Notes: generated by a model not told the origin, from the letters alone. 64,000 nt of DNA from Cellvibrionales bacterium (GCA_024639455.1 JAHEIH010000026.1:54887-118886); one strand, 5' to 3'. Shown: positions 38,828 to 48,538, counted from the stretch's first letter. Numbers and translations are program-made.

Positions 38828-39535
38828 CTAAGCCGCGCGACGCGTGGCGATCAGGTCTTTCGCCATATCGACAGCAACACCAGCGTCGCGGCAGTAAGCA
38901 TCGGCGCCAACGGCCATACCAAACTCTTCGTTCAGAGGCGCACCACCCACCATGACGATGTAGTCATCGCGAACGCCTTTCTCAACCATAGTGTCGATAA
39001 CGACCTTCATGTACGGCATAGTAGTGGTCAGCAACGCTGACATGCCGAGGATGTCGGGCTTGTGCTCTTCAAGTGCATCAAGGTATTGCTCGACAGGTAC
39101 GTTGATGCCGATATCGATAACTTCGAAGCCAGCACCTTCCATCATCATTGACACCAAGTTTTTACCGATGTCGTGGATGTCGCCTTTAACCGTGCCGATA
39201 ACCATTTTTCCGATCGACTCAGCGCCAGTTTCGGTCAAGATGGGACGCAAAATTGCCATACCCGCTTTCATGGCGTTAGCCGCACACAGTACTTCGGGCA
39301 CGAACAGAATGCCGTCGCGGAAGTCGACGCCCACGATAGCCATGCCAGCAACCAGTGCGTCAGACAACACCTTGTCAGCTCCCCAACCGCGATCTAACAG
39401 AATCTGAGTGCCTTCAGCAATTTCATCTTCAAGACCGTTATAGAGATCGTCGAACATCTGCTCAACCAGCTCTTCATCGTTGAGTTCGTTGAGGTCGAGG
39501 AAATCATCATCGTAATTATCGTCTTGGCCTGTCAT
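38828..39535 (-). CDS. Corrinoid protein (MtgC/MttC-like methyl carrier)
   Basis: A 235-aa B12-binding protein that carries the methyl group on cobalt between the amine methyltransferase and the THF methyltransferase. The cap four-helix bundle spans about residues 20-105, and the Rossmann-like part has the cobalt-ligand motif D119-x-H121-x-x-G124 (KGDIHDIGKN), GMSALLTTTMPYM and VMVGGAPLNEEF. The ATG at 39535 is chosen because GGAGG lies 7 nt upstream; the longer frame lacks support. The N-terminus is strikingly acidic: 17 Asp/Glu in the first 42 residues and no Lys or Arg before residue 49. First gene of the operon, divergent from soxBDAG. No cobalamin riboswitch is seen upstream. Confidence 0.92.
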   Translation of the reverse strand: MTGQDDNYDDDFLDLNELNDEELVEQMFDDLYNGLEDEIAEGTQILLDRGWGADKVLSDALVAGMAIVGVDFRDGILFVPEVLCAANAMKAGMAILRPILTETGAESIGKMVIGTVKGDIHDIGKNLVSMMMEGAGFEVIDIGINVPVEQYLDALEEHKPDILGMSALLTTTMPYMKVVIDTMVEKGVRDDYIVMVGGAPLNEEFGMAVGADAYCRDAGVAVDMAKDLIATRRAA

Positions 39536-39624
39536 GGAAAATCCTCCGGTAAAATCAAGCACACATGCCACGCATGTTACAGCGTGCAGAATATTGGCGA
39601 ACGGGATTTGCCATCCCTCGCTTT

Positions 39625-39653
39625 TGCGACACTGCACTATCGAAATGCGACAC
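39625..39653. promoter_or_regulatory. 21-bp-spaced direct repeat in corrinoid/soxB divergent promoter
   Basis: TGCGACAC occurs at 39625-39632 and 39646-39653, exactly 21 bp apart, about 90 bp before the corrinoid gene start. It matches the pair at 34382-34410. The rest of the 343-bp gap (39536-39878) holds no gene; an AT-rich segment with a T-run at 39725-39731 may include the soxB promoter. Confidence 0.72.
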
Positions 39654-39878
39654 ACGCTTTTTATCACCCGTAACTCCCTGTCTACAAAGGGGTTGTGGAA
39701 TTTCAATTTTTGAGGGCAGGTCGTTTTTTTACATATAGACGCCGCTGAGATGCAAATCGGCGCAAGATGTTAGCGCTAGAATCGCTGGATTATAGAAAAA
39801 TTCGCATTGATGTTGCGATATACCCCGTCATACTTGCGGGTTAGCGTCATCTACGATTTCAACGTTGAGGGTTTAACT

Positions 39879-41132
39879 ATGCAGCGATACTCCGGATTCG
39901 AGCTGTTTAAACAGAGTCTCAGTCACCATGAGAACTGGCAGAGCGTCTGGCGCAATCCCAAGCCAAAAGACAAGTACGACGTCATCATCGTCGGCGGTGG
40001 CGGCCACGGCCTTGCTACGGCCTACTATTTGGCGAAGGTTCACGGCATCACTAATGTCGCGGTACTGGAAAAGGGCTACCTCGGCGGCGGTAACACTGGC
40101 CGTAACACGACGATTGTGCGCTCTAACTACCTGTGGGACGAAGCCGCTCACCTTTACGAACACGCCATGAAATTGTGGGAAGGCCTGTCGCAAGACCTCA
40201 ACTACAACGTGATGTTTTCGCAGCGCGGTGTGCTCAACCTAGGCCACACTCTGCAAGACATGCGCGACATTCAACGCCGTGTTAACGCCAACCGCTTGAA
40301 CGGTATCGATGGTGAAATACTCGACACCAAGCAAGTGCAAGAGATCGTACCAATGATGGATTGTTCGGCGAACACCCGTTACCCCGTCATGGGCGCTTCC
40401 TGGCAGCCCCGCGCCGGCGTAGCTCGCCACGACGCAGTCGCTTGGGGTTTTGCCCGCGCCGCTGACGCCATGGGCGTAGACATGATTCAACAGACCGAAG
40501 TGGTCGATATGATCATCGAAGATGGCACCATCACCGGCGTGAAAACTAACCGCTACGGCGACATCAAAGCCGACAAAGTGGGCTGCGTGGTGGCGGGTAA
40601 CTCTAGCGTATTAGCCAACATGGCTGGCTTCGAATTGCCGCTCGAATCACACCCCCTTCAAGCGCTGGTGTCTGAACCCATCAAACCCGTACTCGACACC
40701 GTGGTCATGTCGAACCACGTACACGGTTACATTAGCCAGTCGGATAAAGGTGACTTGGTGATTGGCGCGGGTATCGACGGCTACAACGGCTATGGCCAGC
40801 GCGGCTCTTACCCCACCATTGAACACACCGTACAGGCGATCTTGGAATTGTTCCCCATGTTCAGTCGCGTGCGTATGAACCGCCAGTGGGGCGGTATCGT
40901 TGACACTTGCCCTGATGCTTGTCCCATTTTGAGCGACACCCCCGTGAAGAACCTGTTCTTTAACTGCGGCTGGGGTACCGGCGGCTTTAAAGCAACCCCA
41001 GGCTCTGGTCACGTGTTTGCCGAGTGTCTTGCCAAGGGCGAACTGAGCGAATTGGCTAAACCGTTTTCAATGTTCCGCTTCCACAACGGCGCGCTCATCG
41101 ACGAGCACGGCGCTGCTGGCGTAGCGCACTAA
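39879..41132 (+). CDS. soxB: Sarcosine oxidase subunit beta
   Basis: The flavin-carrying beta subunit (417 aa) of heterotetrameric sarcosine oxidase, which converts sarcosine, O2 and THF to glycine, H2O2 and 5,10-methylene-THF. The ADP-binding motif [19 protein letters not shown] lies at residues 34-52, followed by [16 protein letters not shown] and the C-terminal [13 protein letters not shown]. The ATG at 39879 has GAGGG upstream and matches the standard start [10 protein letters not shown]; an earlier in-frame ATG at 39807 lies in the promoter region. First gene of soxBDAG. Confidence 0.96.
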   Translation: MQRYSGFELFKQSLSHHENWQSVWRNPKPKDKYDVIIVGGGGHGLATAYYLAKVHGITNVAVLEKGYLGGGNTGRNTTIVRSNYLWDEAAHLYEHAMKLWEGLSQDLNYNVMFSQRGVLNLGHTLQDMRDIQRRVNANRLNGIDGEILDTKQVQEIVPMMDCSANTRYPVMGASWQPRAGVARHDAVAWGFARAADAMGVDMIQQTEVVDMIIEDGTITGVKTNRYGDIKADKVGCVVAGNSSVLANMAGFELPLESHPLQALVSEPIKPVLDTVVMSNHVHGYISQSDKGDLVIGAGIDGYNGYGQRGSYPTIEHTVQAILELFPMFSRVRMNRQWGGIVDTCPDACPILSDTPVKNLFFNCGWGTGGFKATPGSGHVFAECLAKGELSELAKPFSMFRFHNGALIDEHGAAGVAH

Positions 41133-41145
41133 GAGGAGAGTTGCG

Positions 41146-41433
41146 ATGTTACATATTTTTTGTCCTCACTGTGCTGAATACCGCGAGGAAGAAGAGTTCC
41201 ACGCCAAGGGACAAGCCCATATTCCCCGCCCCCTCGACCCAGAGGCATTGAGCGATAAGGAGTGGGGTGAATACCTGTACTTCCGTAAAAACCCACGTGG
41301 CATCCACCACGAGTTGTGGGTGCATGCGGCCGGCTGTCGTAAGTTTTTCAATATGACGCGCGACACTGTGACCTACGAAATCCACGAAACGTACAAGATC
41401 GGCGAAAAGCCCACTGTCACAGCGCAGTCTTAG
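41146..41433 (+). CDS. soxD: Sarcosine oxidase subunit delta
   Basis: The small zinc-binding subunit (95 aa). Two N-terminal cysteines (C6, C9 in FCPHCAEYREEEEF) and the later HHELWVHAAGCRKFF supply metal ligands. It starts 13 bp after soxB behind AGGAGAG and precedes soxA, the standard gene order. Confidence 0.95.
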   Translation: MLHIFCPHCAEYREEEEFHAKGQAHIPRPLDPEALSDKEWGEYLYFRKNPRGIHHELWVHAAGCRKFFNMTRDTVTYEIHETYKIGEKPTVTAQS

Positions 41434-41443
41434 GAGCGGAACA

Positions 41444-44400
41444 ATGAACCAGAAAAACCGCCTACAAAGCGGCGGTCGCATCGACCGTAACCAACCCATG
41501 AGCTTTGAATTCAACGGCCAATTGATGGTCGGCTACCAGGGTGACACCCTGGCGTCTGCCCTGCTGGCTAATGGTGTCGACGTTGTTGGCCGCAGCTTTA
41601 AATACAGCCGCCCTCGTGGCATTGTTACCGCCGGTGCCGACGAGCCCAACGCGGTCGTCCAATTGGGCGCCACCGAAGCCACTCAAACCCCCAACGTGCG
41701 CGCTACTCAGCAAGAGTTGTTCGACGGCCTAGTAGCCGGTTCGACTAATGGCTGGCCCAGTGTCGATAACGACTTCATGGGTATGGTTGGCAAAATCGGT
41801 GGCAGCATGATGCCCCCCGGTTTTTACTACAAAACCTTTATGTTCCCGCAATCGCTGTGGGAAACCTACGAGACCTTCATCCGCAAGGCCGCTGGCCTTG
41901 GCCGCTCATCGAAAGAGAGCGATGTCGATGTTTATGACAGAATGAACCAGTTCTGCGACGTGCTAGTTGTCGGCGCGGGTCCGGCGGGTCTATGCGCTGC
42001 CCTAGCCGCTGCTCGCGGTGGTGCGCGCGTCATTCTGGCTGACGAGCAAAGCGAATTTGGCGGCAGCCTATTGGATGGCAAAGAGACCATCTCCGGCAAG
42101 CCCGCCGATGAGTGGATCAACAAGGTTGTCACCGAACTGGAAAAAACCGAAGACGTATTGCTGTTGCCTCGCTCAACCGTCAACGGCTACCACGACCAAA
42201 ACTTCCTGACCATTCACCAGCGCTGCAGTGACCACTTGTCAGACCGTGCGCCTACTAACCAGCCCCGCCACCGCATGCACCGCGTGCGCGCCAAGCGTGT
42301 GATTCTGGCTACGGGTGCGCAAGAGCGCCCGCTGGTGTTCGGCAACAACGATATTCCAGGCTGTATGACCAGTACGGCTGTATCAACGTATATCAACCGT
42401 TACGGCGTGGCGCCCGGCGAGAACTTGGTGGTAATGACCACTAACGACTACGGCTACCAAGCGGCAATGGACTGGCACGACGCTGGCCGCAAGGTGAGCT
42501 GTGTGGTCGACACCCGTGAAACCGTGACAGGCTATGTTGTCGATGCTATGCACGAACGCGGCATTCGCATCATGACCGGCTCGGCAATTACAGAAGTTCA
42601 CGGCAGCAAACGCGTTAAAGCCGTTAGCATCGCGCCTATCAACGAAGATGGCAGCAAAGTGGTCGGCCCCGCCGCCAAGTGGAACGTGGACACCGTCGCT
42701 TCTTCTGGCGGCTGGAGCCCCGCCGTGCACTTGTCTTGCCACACCGGCAGCCGCCCTGTGTGGAACGATGACATCATCGGCTTTGTACCTGGCCCTACCG
42801 TGCAAAAGCAACTGACAGCTGGTGGTATCAATGGCTGCTATGAGCTGGAGAATGTCTTTAAAGAAGGCCTTGGGGCCGGTAAACAAGCGCTGAAAGAATT
42901 GGGCCTTGAACCCACCCGCCTCATGACACCCAAGGTTGAAAGCCACGAGCGCAATCCCGCCATGGCCTTATTCTTGGTGCCTCACCGCAAGCCCATGTCG
43001 CGCGCACCGAAGCAATTCGTTGACTATCAAAACGACGTCACCGCCGGCGGTATTGAACTGGCATGCCGCGAAGGCTTCCAGTCGATCGAACACGTCAAGC
43101 GTTACACCGCGCTGGGCTTTGGTACAGACCAGGGCAAGCTGGGTAACATCAACGGCATGGCCATCGCTGCTCAAGTTCAGAACAAGACCCTTCCTGAGAC
43201 TGGCACCACGGTGTTCCGCCCCAACTACACCCCCATCACCTTCGGTGCCATTGCAGGCCGCGACTGCGGTGAGCTGTTTGATCCGAAGCGCTACACCGCC
43301 ATGCAGCCTTGGCACGTCGCCAATGGCGCGCTGTTCGAAGACGTTGGTCAATGGAAGCGCCCTTGGTACTTCCCCAAGCCAGGCGAATCAATGCAAGCCG
43401 CGTTGAACCGCGAGTGTAAAGCCACCCGCGAGAGCGTGGGCATTCTCGATGCGTCTACCCTGGGTAAAATCGATATTCAAGGTAAGGACGCCCGCGAATT
43501 CCTGGGCCGTGTGTACACCAATGCTTGGGCTAAACTGCCTGTCGGCAAATGCCGCTACGGTCTGATGTGTGGCGAAGACGGCATGATCTTCGACGACGGT
43601 GTGACGTCTTGCCTGGGTGAAAACCACTTCTTGATGACCACAACCACAGGCGGTGCGGCGCGCGTTCTGGAGTGGCTGGAAATCTACCACCAGACCGAGT
43701 GGCCCGAACTAGAAGTGTACTTCAACTCGGTGACCGACCACTGGTCGACCATGACCATTTCTGGCCCCAACAGCCGCAAGCTGTTGGCTGAGCTGACCGA
43801 CGCCGATCTATCGAACGACAACTTCGGCTTCATGGACTGGAAAACCGCTAACGTGGCCGGCGTTCCCGCGCGTATCTTCCGCATTTCGTTCACCGGCGAA
43901 TTGTCATACGAGATCAACGTTCAAGCCAACTACGGCCTGCACGTGTGGGAGCAGTTGTTCGCCCATGGTGAGAAGTATAACCTGACACCCTACGGCACCG
44001 AGACCATGCACATCCTGCGTGCGGAAAAAGGTTTCATTATCGCTGGTCAAGACACCGATGGTGCGGTTCACCCGCACGATCTGGGCATGAGCTGGGCAGT
44101 GGCCAATAGCAAACCTTTCAGCTACATCGGCAAGCGCGGTATGGCGCGCGAAGATTGCGTCCGCCCCGACCGCAAGCAGTTGGTGGGTCTGAAAACGACC
44201 GATCCCAACGTGGTCATTCCCGAAGGTTCGCAGGGTGTATTTGATCCCAAGGCACCGATCCCGATGCCCATGGTGGGTCACGTCACGTCGAGCTACTGGA
44301 GCGAAAATCTCGGCCATAGCATCGCCATGGGCTTGGTGAAAGGCGGTCTGTCGAAAATGGGTGAGAAAGTATACTACCCACAAGCCGACGGCAGCGTCAT

Positions 44401-44461
44401 CGAAGCGGAAATTTGCAGCCCTGTCTTCCTAGATCCCAAAGGAGAGCGTCAAAATGTCTGA
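41444..44461 (+). CDS. soxA: Sarcosine oxidase subunit alpha
   Basis: The large alpha subunit (1005 aa). An N-terminal ferredoxin-like fold (FEFNGQLMVGYQGDTLASAL, then SFKYSRPRGI) is followed by an NAD-binding Rossmann domain (DVLVVGAGPAGLCAALAAAR near residue 170) and a C-terminal GcvT-like folate domain (ESVGILDASTLGKIDIQGKD to GELSYEINV) where the imine carbon is passed to THF. Length is normal. It overlaps soxG by 8 bp, implying coupled translation. Confidence 0.96.
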   Translation: MNQKNRLQSGGRIDRNQPMSFEFNGQLMVGYQGDTLASALLANGVDVVGRSFKYSRPRGIVTAGADEPNAVVQLGATEATQTPNVRATQQELFDGLVAGSTNGWPSVDNDFMGMVGKIGGSMMPPGFYYKTFMFPQSLWETYETFIRKAAGLGRSSKESDVDVYDRMNQFCDVLVVGAGPAGLCAALAAARGGARVILADEQSEFGGSLLDGKETISGKPADEWINKVVTELEKTEDVLLLPRSTVNGYHDQNFLTIHQRCSDHLSDRAPTNQPRHRMHRVRAKRVILATGAQERPLVFGNNDIPGCMTSTAVSTYINRYGVAPGENLVVMTTNDYGYQAAMDWHDAGRKVSCVVDTRETVTGYVVDAMHERGIRIMTGSAITEVHGSKRVKAVSIAPINEDGSKVVGPAAKWNVDTVASSGGWSPAVHLSCHTGSRPVWNDDIIGFVPGPTVQKQLTAGGINGCYELENVFKEGLGAGKQALKELGLEPTRLMTPKVESHERNPAMALFLVPHRKPMSRAPKQFVDYQNDVTAGGIELACREGFQSIEHVKRYTALGFGTDQGKLGNINGMAIAAQVQNKTLPETGTTVFRPNYTPITFGAIAGRDCGELFDPKRYTAMQPWHVANGALFEDVGQWKRPWYFPKPGESMQAALNRECKATRESVGILDASTLGKIDIQGKDAREFLGRVYTNAWAKLPVGKCRYGLMCGEDGMIFDDGVTSCLGENHFLMTTTTGGAARVLEWLEIYHQTEWPELEVYFNSVTDHWSTMTISGPNSRKLLAELTDADLSNDNFGFMDWKTANVAGVPARIFRISFTGELSYEINVQANYGLHVWEQLFAHGEKYNLTPYGTETMHILRAEKGFIIAGQDTDGAVHPHDLGMSWAVANSKPFSYIGKRGMAREDCVRPDRKQLVGLKTTDPNVVIPEGSQGVFDPKAPIPMPMVGHVTSSYWSENLGHSIAMGLVKGGLSKMGEKVYYPQADGSVIEAEICSPVFLDPKGERQNV

Positions 44462-45101
44462 AGCTAACAACAACGTGCGTCTGGTCATGGACCAACTGCC
44501 TGGCGACGACATTCAAGGTCGCTCACCACTGCACCACGCCGATTTGGCGACTGTAGCAGCCCAAGGCTCTCAAGAAGGTGGCGTCACTATTCAGCACCAC
44601 CCACTGGTGGGCTTGCTGACCCTGCGCTGCAACGCCGGCGATGCCGATCAAATGGCGGCTGCCAGCAAGCTGCTGGGGGTTGAATTGCACTGCCAGCCAC
44701 TGACCTCATCTGCCGGAGAGGGTGTTGCCGTGCGTTGGATGTCGCCCGATGAATGGTTGATCTCTGTTGACGGCGCTAAAGCCTTCGACCTGGAAACCGC
44801 CTTCCATAATGACATGCCCGGCCATTACGCGCTGGTTAATGTCGGTGGTGGTTTGACGGTATTGGAAGTGTCCGGTGAGCATGCTGTAGACGTGATGATG
44901 AAAACCGCTCCGGTTGACTTCCACCTCAACACGTTCCCCGTGGGTAAGGTGGTTTCTACCGTGTTTGCTAAGAGCAGCGCCACCATCCGCCGCTTGGCCG
45001 ATGATCGCTTTGAGCTGGTGATTCGCCGCAGCTTTGCCGATTATTTATGGCTGTGGTTGCAGGATGCTTCACGCGAATATGGCCTGGTCGTTCGTACTTA
45101 A
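44454..45101 (+). CDS. soxG: Sarcosine oxidase subunit gamma
   Basis: The gamma subunit (215 aa), a truncated GcvT-like fold that stabilises the complex. Recognisable are SPDEWLISV, GHYALVNVGGGLTVLEVSGEHAVDVM (two stretches) and the C-terminal VIRRSFADYLWLWLQDASREYG. The ribosome site AAAGGAGAG lies within the end of soxA. A terminator follows 25 bp downstream, closing the soxBDAG operon; no glyA or purU is attached here, unlike some Pseudomonas clusters. Confidence 0.94.
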   Translation: MSEANNNVRLVMDQLPGDDIQGRSPLHHADLATVAAQGSQEGGVTIQHHPLVGLLTLRCNAGDADQMAAASKLLGVELHCQPLTSSAGEGVAVRWMSPDEWLISVDGAKAFDLETAFHNDMPGHYALVNVGGGLTVLEVSGEHAVDVMMKTAPVDFHLNTFPVGKVVSTVFAKSSATIRRLADDRFELVIRRSFADYLWLWLQDASREYGLVVRT

Positions 45102-45126
45102 TTCCATCGGCATTTTCGTTATCAAG

Positions 45127-45152
45127 AGGCTCTTCAATGAAGAGCCTTTTTT
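45127..45152 (+). terminator. Terminator of soxBDAG
   Basis: AGGCTCTTC-AAT-GAAGAGCCT followed by T to 45152. Confidence 0.92.
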
Positions 45153-45189
45153 ATGCCAAAAATAAACGTCACAAGCGAAAGGAGTTCGA

Positions 45190-45255
45190 GAAAAAAGACC
45201 GCGTAAAATACCGCCGTTTACATGAGCGTAAATGAGGGGTTTTAAGCGGTCTTTT
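45190..45255 (-). terminator. Long stem terminator of sdaA
   Basis: AAAAGACCGC / GCGGTCTTTT (45193-45202 and 45246-45255) encloses a further inverted repeat (TTTAC...GTAAA). On the minus strand the stem runs into a U-rich tract. It lies about 45 bp after the sdaA stop. Confidence 0.65.
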
Positions 45256-45298
45256 GGCGATGAAAGCGCGAGCGCAGTAGCTTGGCCAGAGCAGTAGC

Positions 45299-46702
45299 TT
45301 AGCAATCGACAATATTAACCGGCACTTCTAATACGTTCAGCGCCAGCCCACCTCGCGCAGTTTCCTTGTATTTGTGGTGCATATCTCGGCCGGTGTCGCG
45401 CATGGTTTTGATCACTTTATCCAAGGATACAAAGTGCTGACCGTCACCGCGCATTGCCATACGGGCGGCGGCGATCGCCTTGATGGCAGCCATGGCGTTA
45501 CGCTCGATACAGGGCACCTGCACCAGCCCGCCGATGGGGTCACAGGTGAGGCCTAGATTGTGTTCCATGCCGATCTCGGCGGCGTTTTCTACTTGCTCTG
45601 GTGTACCACCTAGCACTTCCGCCAAGCCTCCTGCCGCCATCGAACAGGCCGAACCCACTTCACCCTGACATCCTACTTCCGCACCGCTAATCGAAGCGTT
45701 AATTTTGTAGAGGATGCCAATAGCGCCGGCGGTTAACAAAAAGCGCTGGATGCCCTCTTCGCTCGCGGTACGCACAAAGCGGCTGTAGTAGTGTAATACC
45801 GCCGGAATAATGCCCGCAGCGCCATTAGTTGGGGCGGTGACAATGCGGCCACCACCGGCGTTTTCTTCGTTCACGGCCAGGGCGTAGAGTGTCACCCAGT
45901 CGGTGACCGTTAACGGGTCCGACAGGGCCGCTTCTGGATGCGCCAACAATTGGTTATACAGCGCCGCAGCGCGACGCGACACTTTCAAACCACCTGGCAG
46001 AATTCCCTCTGTCACAATACCTGCCGCCACTGACTCCTGCATTACCCGCCACAGGTTCATTAGGCCCGCATTGATCTCATCATCGTTGCGCCAAACCCGT
46101 TCGTTGGCGCGCATAATATCGCTCATCGACAGGCCATGTTGTTTACACAGGCGCAGCAATTCCGCCGCTGACGTAAATGGATAGGGCTGCGATGTCGCGT
46201 CCTCGACAATGACGCTGCCGTCCATTTCATTGTCGTTCAACACGAAGCCGCCGCCTACGGAGTAATATTCGCTGCTGACAAGGGTTTCACCCTGCTTGTC
46301 ATAAGCAAAGAAACGCATGCCATTGGGGTGCTTAGGCAGGGCTTTACGGCGGTGCATGATAAGGTCTTTAGTCTCATCAAAGGCGATCTCGTGCCTTCTA
46401 TTCAGGCTGATCTTGCGTGATTCACGAATGCTCGCAACAGTAGCCGCGATCTGCGCCACTTCGACAGTCTCGGGCATTTCGCCCATCAAACCTAGCAGCA
46501 CCGCTTTGGGTGATCCGTGGCCCTTACCCGTGGCACCCAATGAACCGAACAGCTCAATTTTAATGCGAGCAACAGCCTCAAGGTTCGGCAAGGTATGCTC
46601 GAGCTTTTCAATAAAACGGTTAGCTGCACGCATCGGGCCAACGGTGTGTGAACTCGAGGGGCCAATACCTACTTTGAATAGGTCAAAAACGCTGATTGAC
46701 AT
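45299..46702 (-). CDS. sdaA: L-serine dehydratase (iron-sulfur dependent)
   Basis: A 467-aa single-chain enzyme that deaminates L-serine to pyruvate and ammonia using a 4Fe-4S cluster. The N-terminal beta domain begins [20 protein letters not shown], and cluster ligands are visible in [16 protein letters not shown] and [12 protein letters not shown]; the conserved C-terminal Cys ends the chain (VNIVDC). In betaine catabolism of Pseudomonas, serine dehydratase converts serine made from glycine to pyruvate, which fits its place next to soxBDAG. A 72-residue copy of its C-terminus is fused to another gene piece at 19076-19294. Confidence 0.95.
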   Translation of the reverse strand: MSISVFDLFKVGIGPSSSHTVGPMRAANRFIEKLEHTLPNLEAVARIKIELFGSLGATGKGHGSPKAVLLGLMGEMPETVEVAQIAATVASIRESRKISLNRRHEIAFDETKDLIMHRRKALPKHPNGMRFFAYDKQGETLVSSEYYSVGGGFVLNDNEMDGSVIVEDATSQPYPFTSAAELLRLCKQHGLSMSDIMRANERVWRNDDEINAGLMNLWRVMQESVAAGIVTEGILPGGLKVSRRAAALYNQLLAHPEAALSDPLTVTDWVTLYALAVNEENAGGGRIVTAPTNGAAGIIPAVLHYYSRFVRTASEEGIQRFLLTAGAIGILYKINASISGAEVGCQGEVGSACSMAAGGLAEVLGGTPEQVENAAEIGMEHNLGLTCDPIGGLVQVPCIERNAMAAIKAIAAARMAMRGDGQHFVSLDKVIKTMRDTGRDMHHKYKETARGGLALNVLEVPVNIVDC

Positions 46703-46868
46703 GGGGTGTTTCCAGTGATTATTTTTCCACCACCTTAATCAACAATAGGTAGCACGACATCCCTAAAAACGACCGGCTTTAGGTCTAAATTCGACGCGAT
46801 AAGGCCTGCTACCAATCTGACAACAATATGGGCAACATCTTGGTAGATTTAGTAAAAAGGAGATTTGC

Positions 46869-48488
46869 ATGAAATACACCCTATGGTTTATGGCCGGATT
46901 AGTTGCAACGCTGTCTGTCCAGACAATGGCCGATGATTGCTCCGATTTAAATACACTTGCCTTGCAGGCAGGGGAAATTGGCTTACCTACCCGTGGCGCC
47001 GTGGTGGATAGTACGGCTTGGGTAAGTGATGGCGGTAACAACGCCGGTAACAACACCGCTAGCAACGTTTGCCGAGTGCACGGGCATATCAAACCTGTGA
47101 CGAACAATGGCTATGCCATTCACTTTCAGGTCAACCTCCCTAAACCATGGAACAATAAGAGTCTCCATGTCGGTGGTGGCGGTTTTAATGGTGTGTTGAT
47201 TGCAGCGGATAAGCACTACACAGCACAGCCTACAAGCGAACAAACCCCACTACAACAGGGCTTTGCCACCTACGGCAGCGATAGCGGACACCAATCTAAG
47301 ATCAACTTCGACGGTCGCTTCATGCTGAACGACGAAGCACTGCTCAATTTTGGGCATCAACAACTAAAAAAGACCCACGATGTGGCCCAACGTATTATTG
47401 AGGCGTTTTATGTGCGCGCTACGAACTACCGATACTTCATCGGCGGATCACAGGGTGGGCACGAGGGGTTCGACGTCGTACAGCGATTCCCCAATGATTA
47501 TCATGGGGTTATTGCCGGTTACCCAGCTCACAACGTGGTGATGCTGCACCTTTCAGCGAATGTTTATGCACGTGCGCTGTTGGCTAATGACGGCGCAGGA
47601 TGGCTAAACCCCGCCAAGGTTAACACCTTTGTTAGCGCGATCTACGGCGCGTGCGACGCCCTTGATGGTGCCGTGGACGGTATTATTAGCCACACCCAAG
47701 CCTGTGCTGAGCAGACAGTACCTTTCACCAACTATGATGAGAGCAACCCTGTGCGCTGTGCCAAGGGCAAAGATACGGGCAATGACTGCCTCTCGGATGC
47801 GCAAATTGGTGCGCTGAATTTCATCAACAGCCCCCTGCAATTGGAGTTTAGCCTCTTCCCTGACGACGAGGGCAATACTGTATTTCCGGGTTGGACCCCC
47901 TTTGTCGGCTCCACATTTTTTGACGCTAACTTTCCCAATTTGGGCGCCGAAGGCCCCCAACAAGCGTTACAAGCTATGCCCGGCGACGCTACGCTGCGTT
48001 ACGCCATTGCGCGCGATATCAGCATTGAACCACTGAAGAGTTTTGACCCTAATAAATACGCTGGGCGCATCATCGATTTAGCGGGGATGATGAGTGCGAA
48101 CAACAGCAATATCGATGCCTTCCAGCAAGCGGGGGGTAAATTGATCTTTTTTCACGGCAGTGTCGACGACTTCATTCCAGTGACCAGTTCGATTGACTAC
48201 TGGCAACGCTTACAAAACCGCTACCCGGCGGAAGTTTTGCGTGAATTTGTTAAGTTTTATGTGATTCCCGGCATGGGTCACGTCACCGGGCCATTTAAAG
48301 CACGCATGCCCACCTTCGACGCGTTACAAGCTTGGGTAGAACAAGGGGTGGCGCCTGCGACGTTAACAGCCATTGACGAAAACCCTGCAACGAGAGGTCG
48401 TACTCGGCCCGTTTGTGAATTCCCGCTTTGGCCTCAATTCAAGGGCGGCAATTTGGATCAAGCCTCAAGCTATCAGTGCACGTACTGA
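46869..48488 (+). CDS. Tannase/feruloyl esterase family hydrolase
   Basis: A 539-aa secreted alpha/beta hydrolase (signal peptide ending near TMA-DD). The nucleophile elbow GGSQGG puts the catalytic Ser at residue 194; the His lies in IPGMGHVTG near the C-terminus and an Asp in VDDFIPV. Paired cysteines (for example CRVHG and the C-terminal YQCTY) and the long lid region match the tannase/feruloyl esterase family, which releases phenolic acids or gallate from esters. The gene is alone with its own terminator. Substrate is not predictable. Confidence 0.85.
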   Translation: MKYTLWFMAGLVATLSVQTMADDCSDLNTLALQAGEIGLPTRGAVVDSTAWVSDGGNNAGNNTASNVCRVHGHIKPVTNNGYAIHFQVNLPKPWNNKSLHVGGGGFNGVLIAADKHYTAQPTSEQTPLQQGFATYGSDSGHQSKINFDGRFMLNDEALLNFGHQQLKKTHDVAQRIIEAFYVRATNYRYFIGGSQGGHEGFDVVQRFPNDYHGVIAGYPAHNVVMLHLSANVYARALLANDGAGWLNPAKVNTFVSAIYGACDALDGAVDGIISHTQACAEQTVPFTNYDESNPVRCAKGKDTGNDCLSDAQIGALNFINSPLQLEFSLFPDDEGNTVFPGWTPFVGSTFFDANFPNLGAEGPQQALQAMPGDATLRYAIARDISIEPLKSFDPNKYAGRIIDLAGMMSANNSNIDAFQQAGGKLIFFHGSVDDFIPVTSSIDYWQRLQNRYPAEVLREFVKFYVIPGMGHVTGPFKARMPTFDALQAWVEQGVAPATLTAIDENPATRGRTRPVCEFPLWPQFKGGNLDQASSYQCTY

Positions 48489-48503
48489 TTTGATCAATAC
48501 AAC

Positions 48504-48538
48504 ACCCTGCGATGGCAAACCCAGAGCAGGGTTTTTTT
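48504..48538 (+). terminator. Terminator of tannase-like gene
   Basis: ACCCTGC / GCAGGGT (48504-48510 and 48526-48532) followed by T to 48538. Confidence 0.85.

Noticed and set aside
39536..39706. N-terminal extension of the corrinoid protein to an earlier ATG
   Set aside because: The extension lacks a ribosome site, contains the operator at 39625-39653 and has no resemblance to the family; GGAGG supports the start at 39535.
39536..39878. Possible cobalamin or glycine riboswitch before the corrinoid or sox genes
   Set aside because: No B12-box-like GCCACTG or glycine aptamer core was found on either strand; a direct-repeat operator explains the region better.
45137..45235. Basic 32-aa peptide frame after soxG
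   Set aside because: It begins inside the soxBDAG terminator and overlaps the sdaA terminator, so it is unlikely to be translated.
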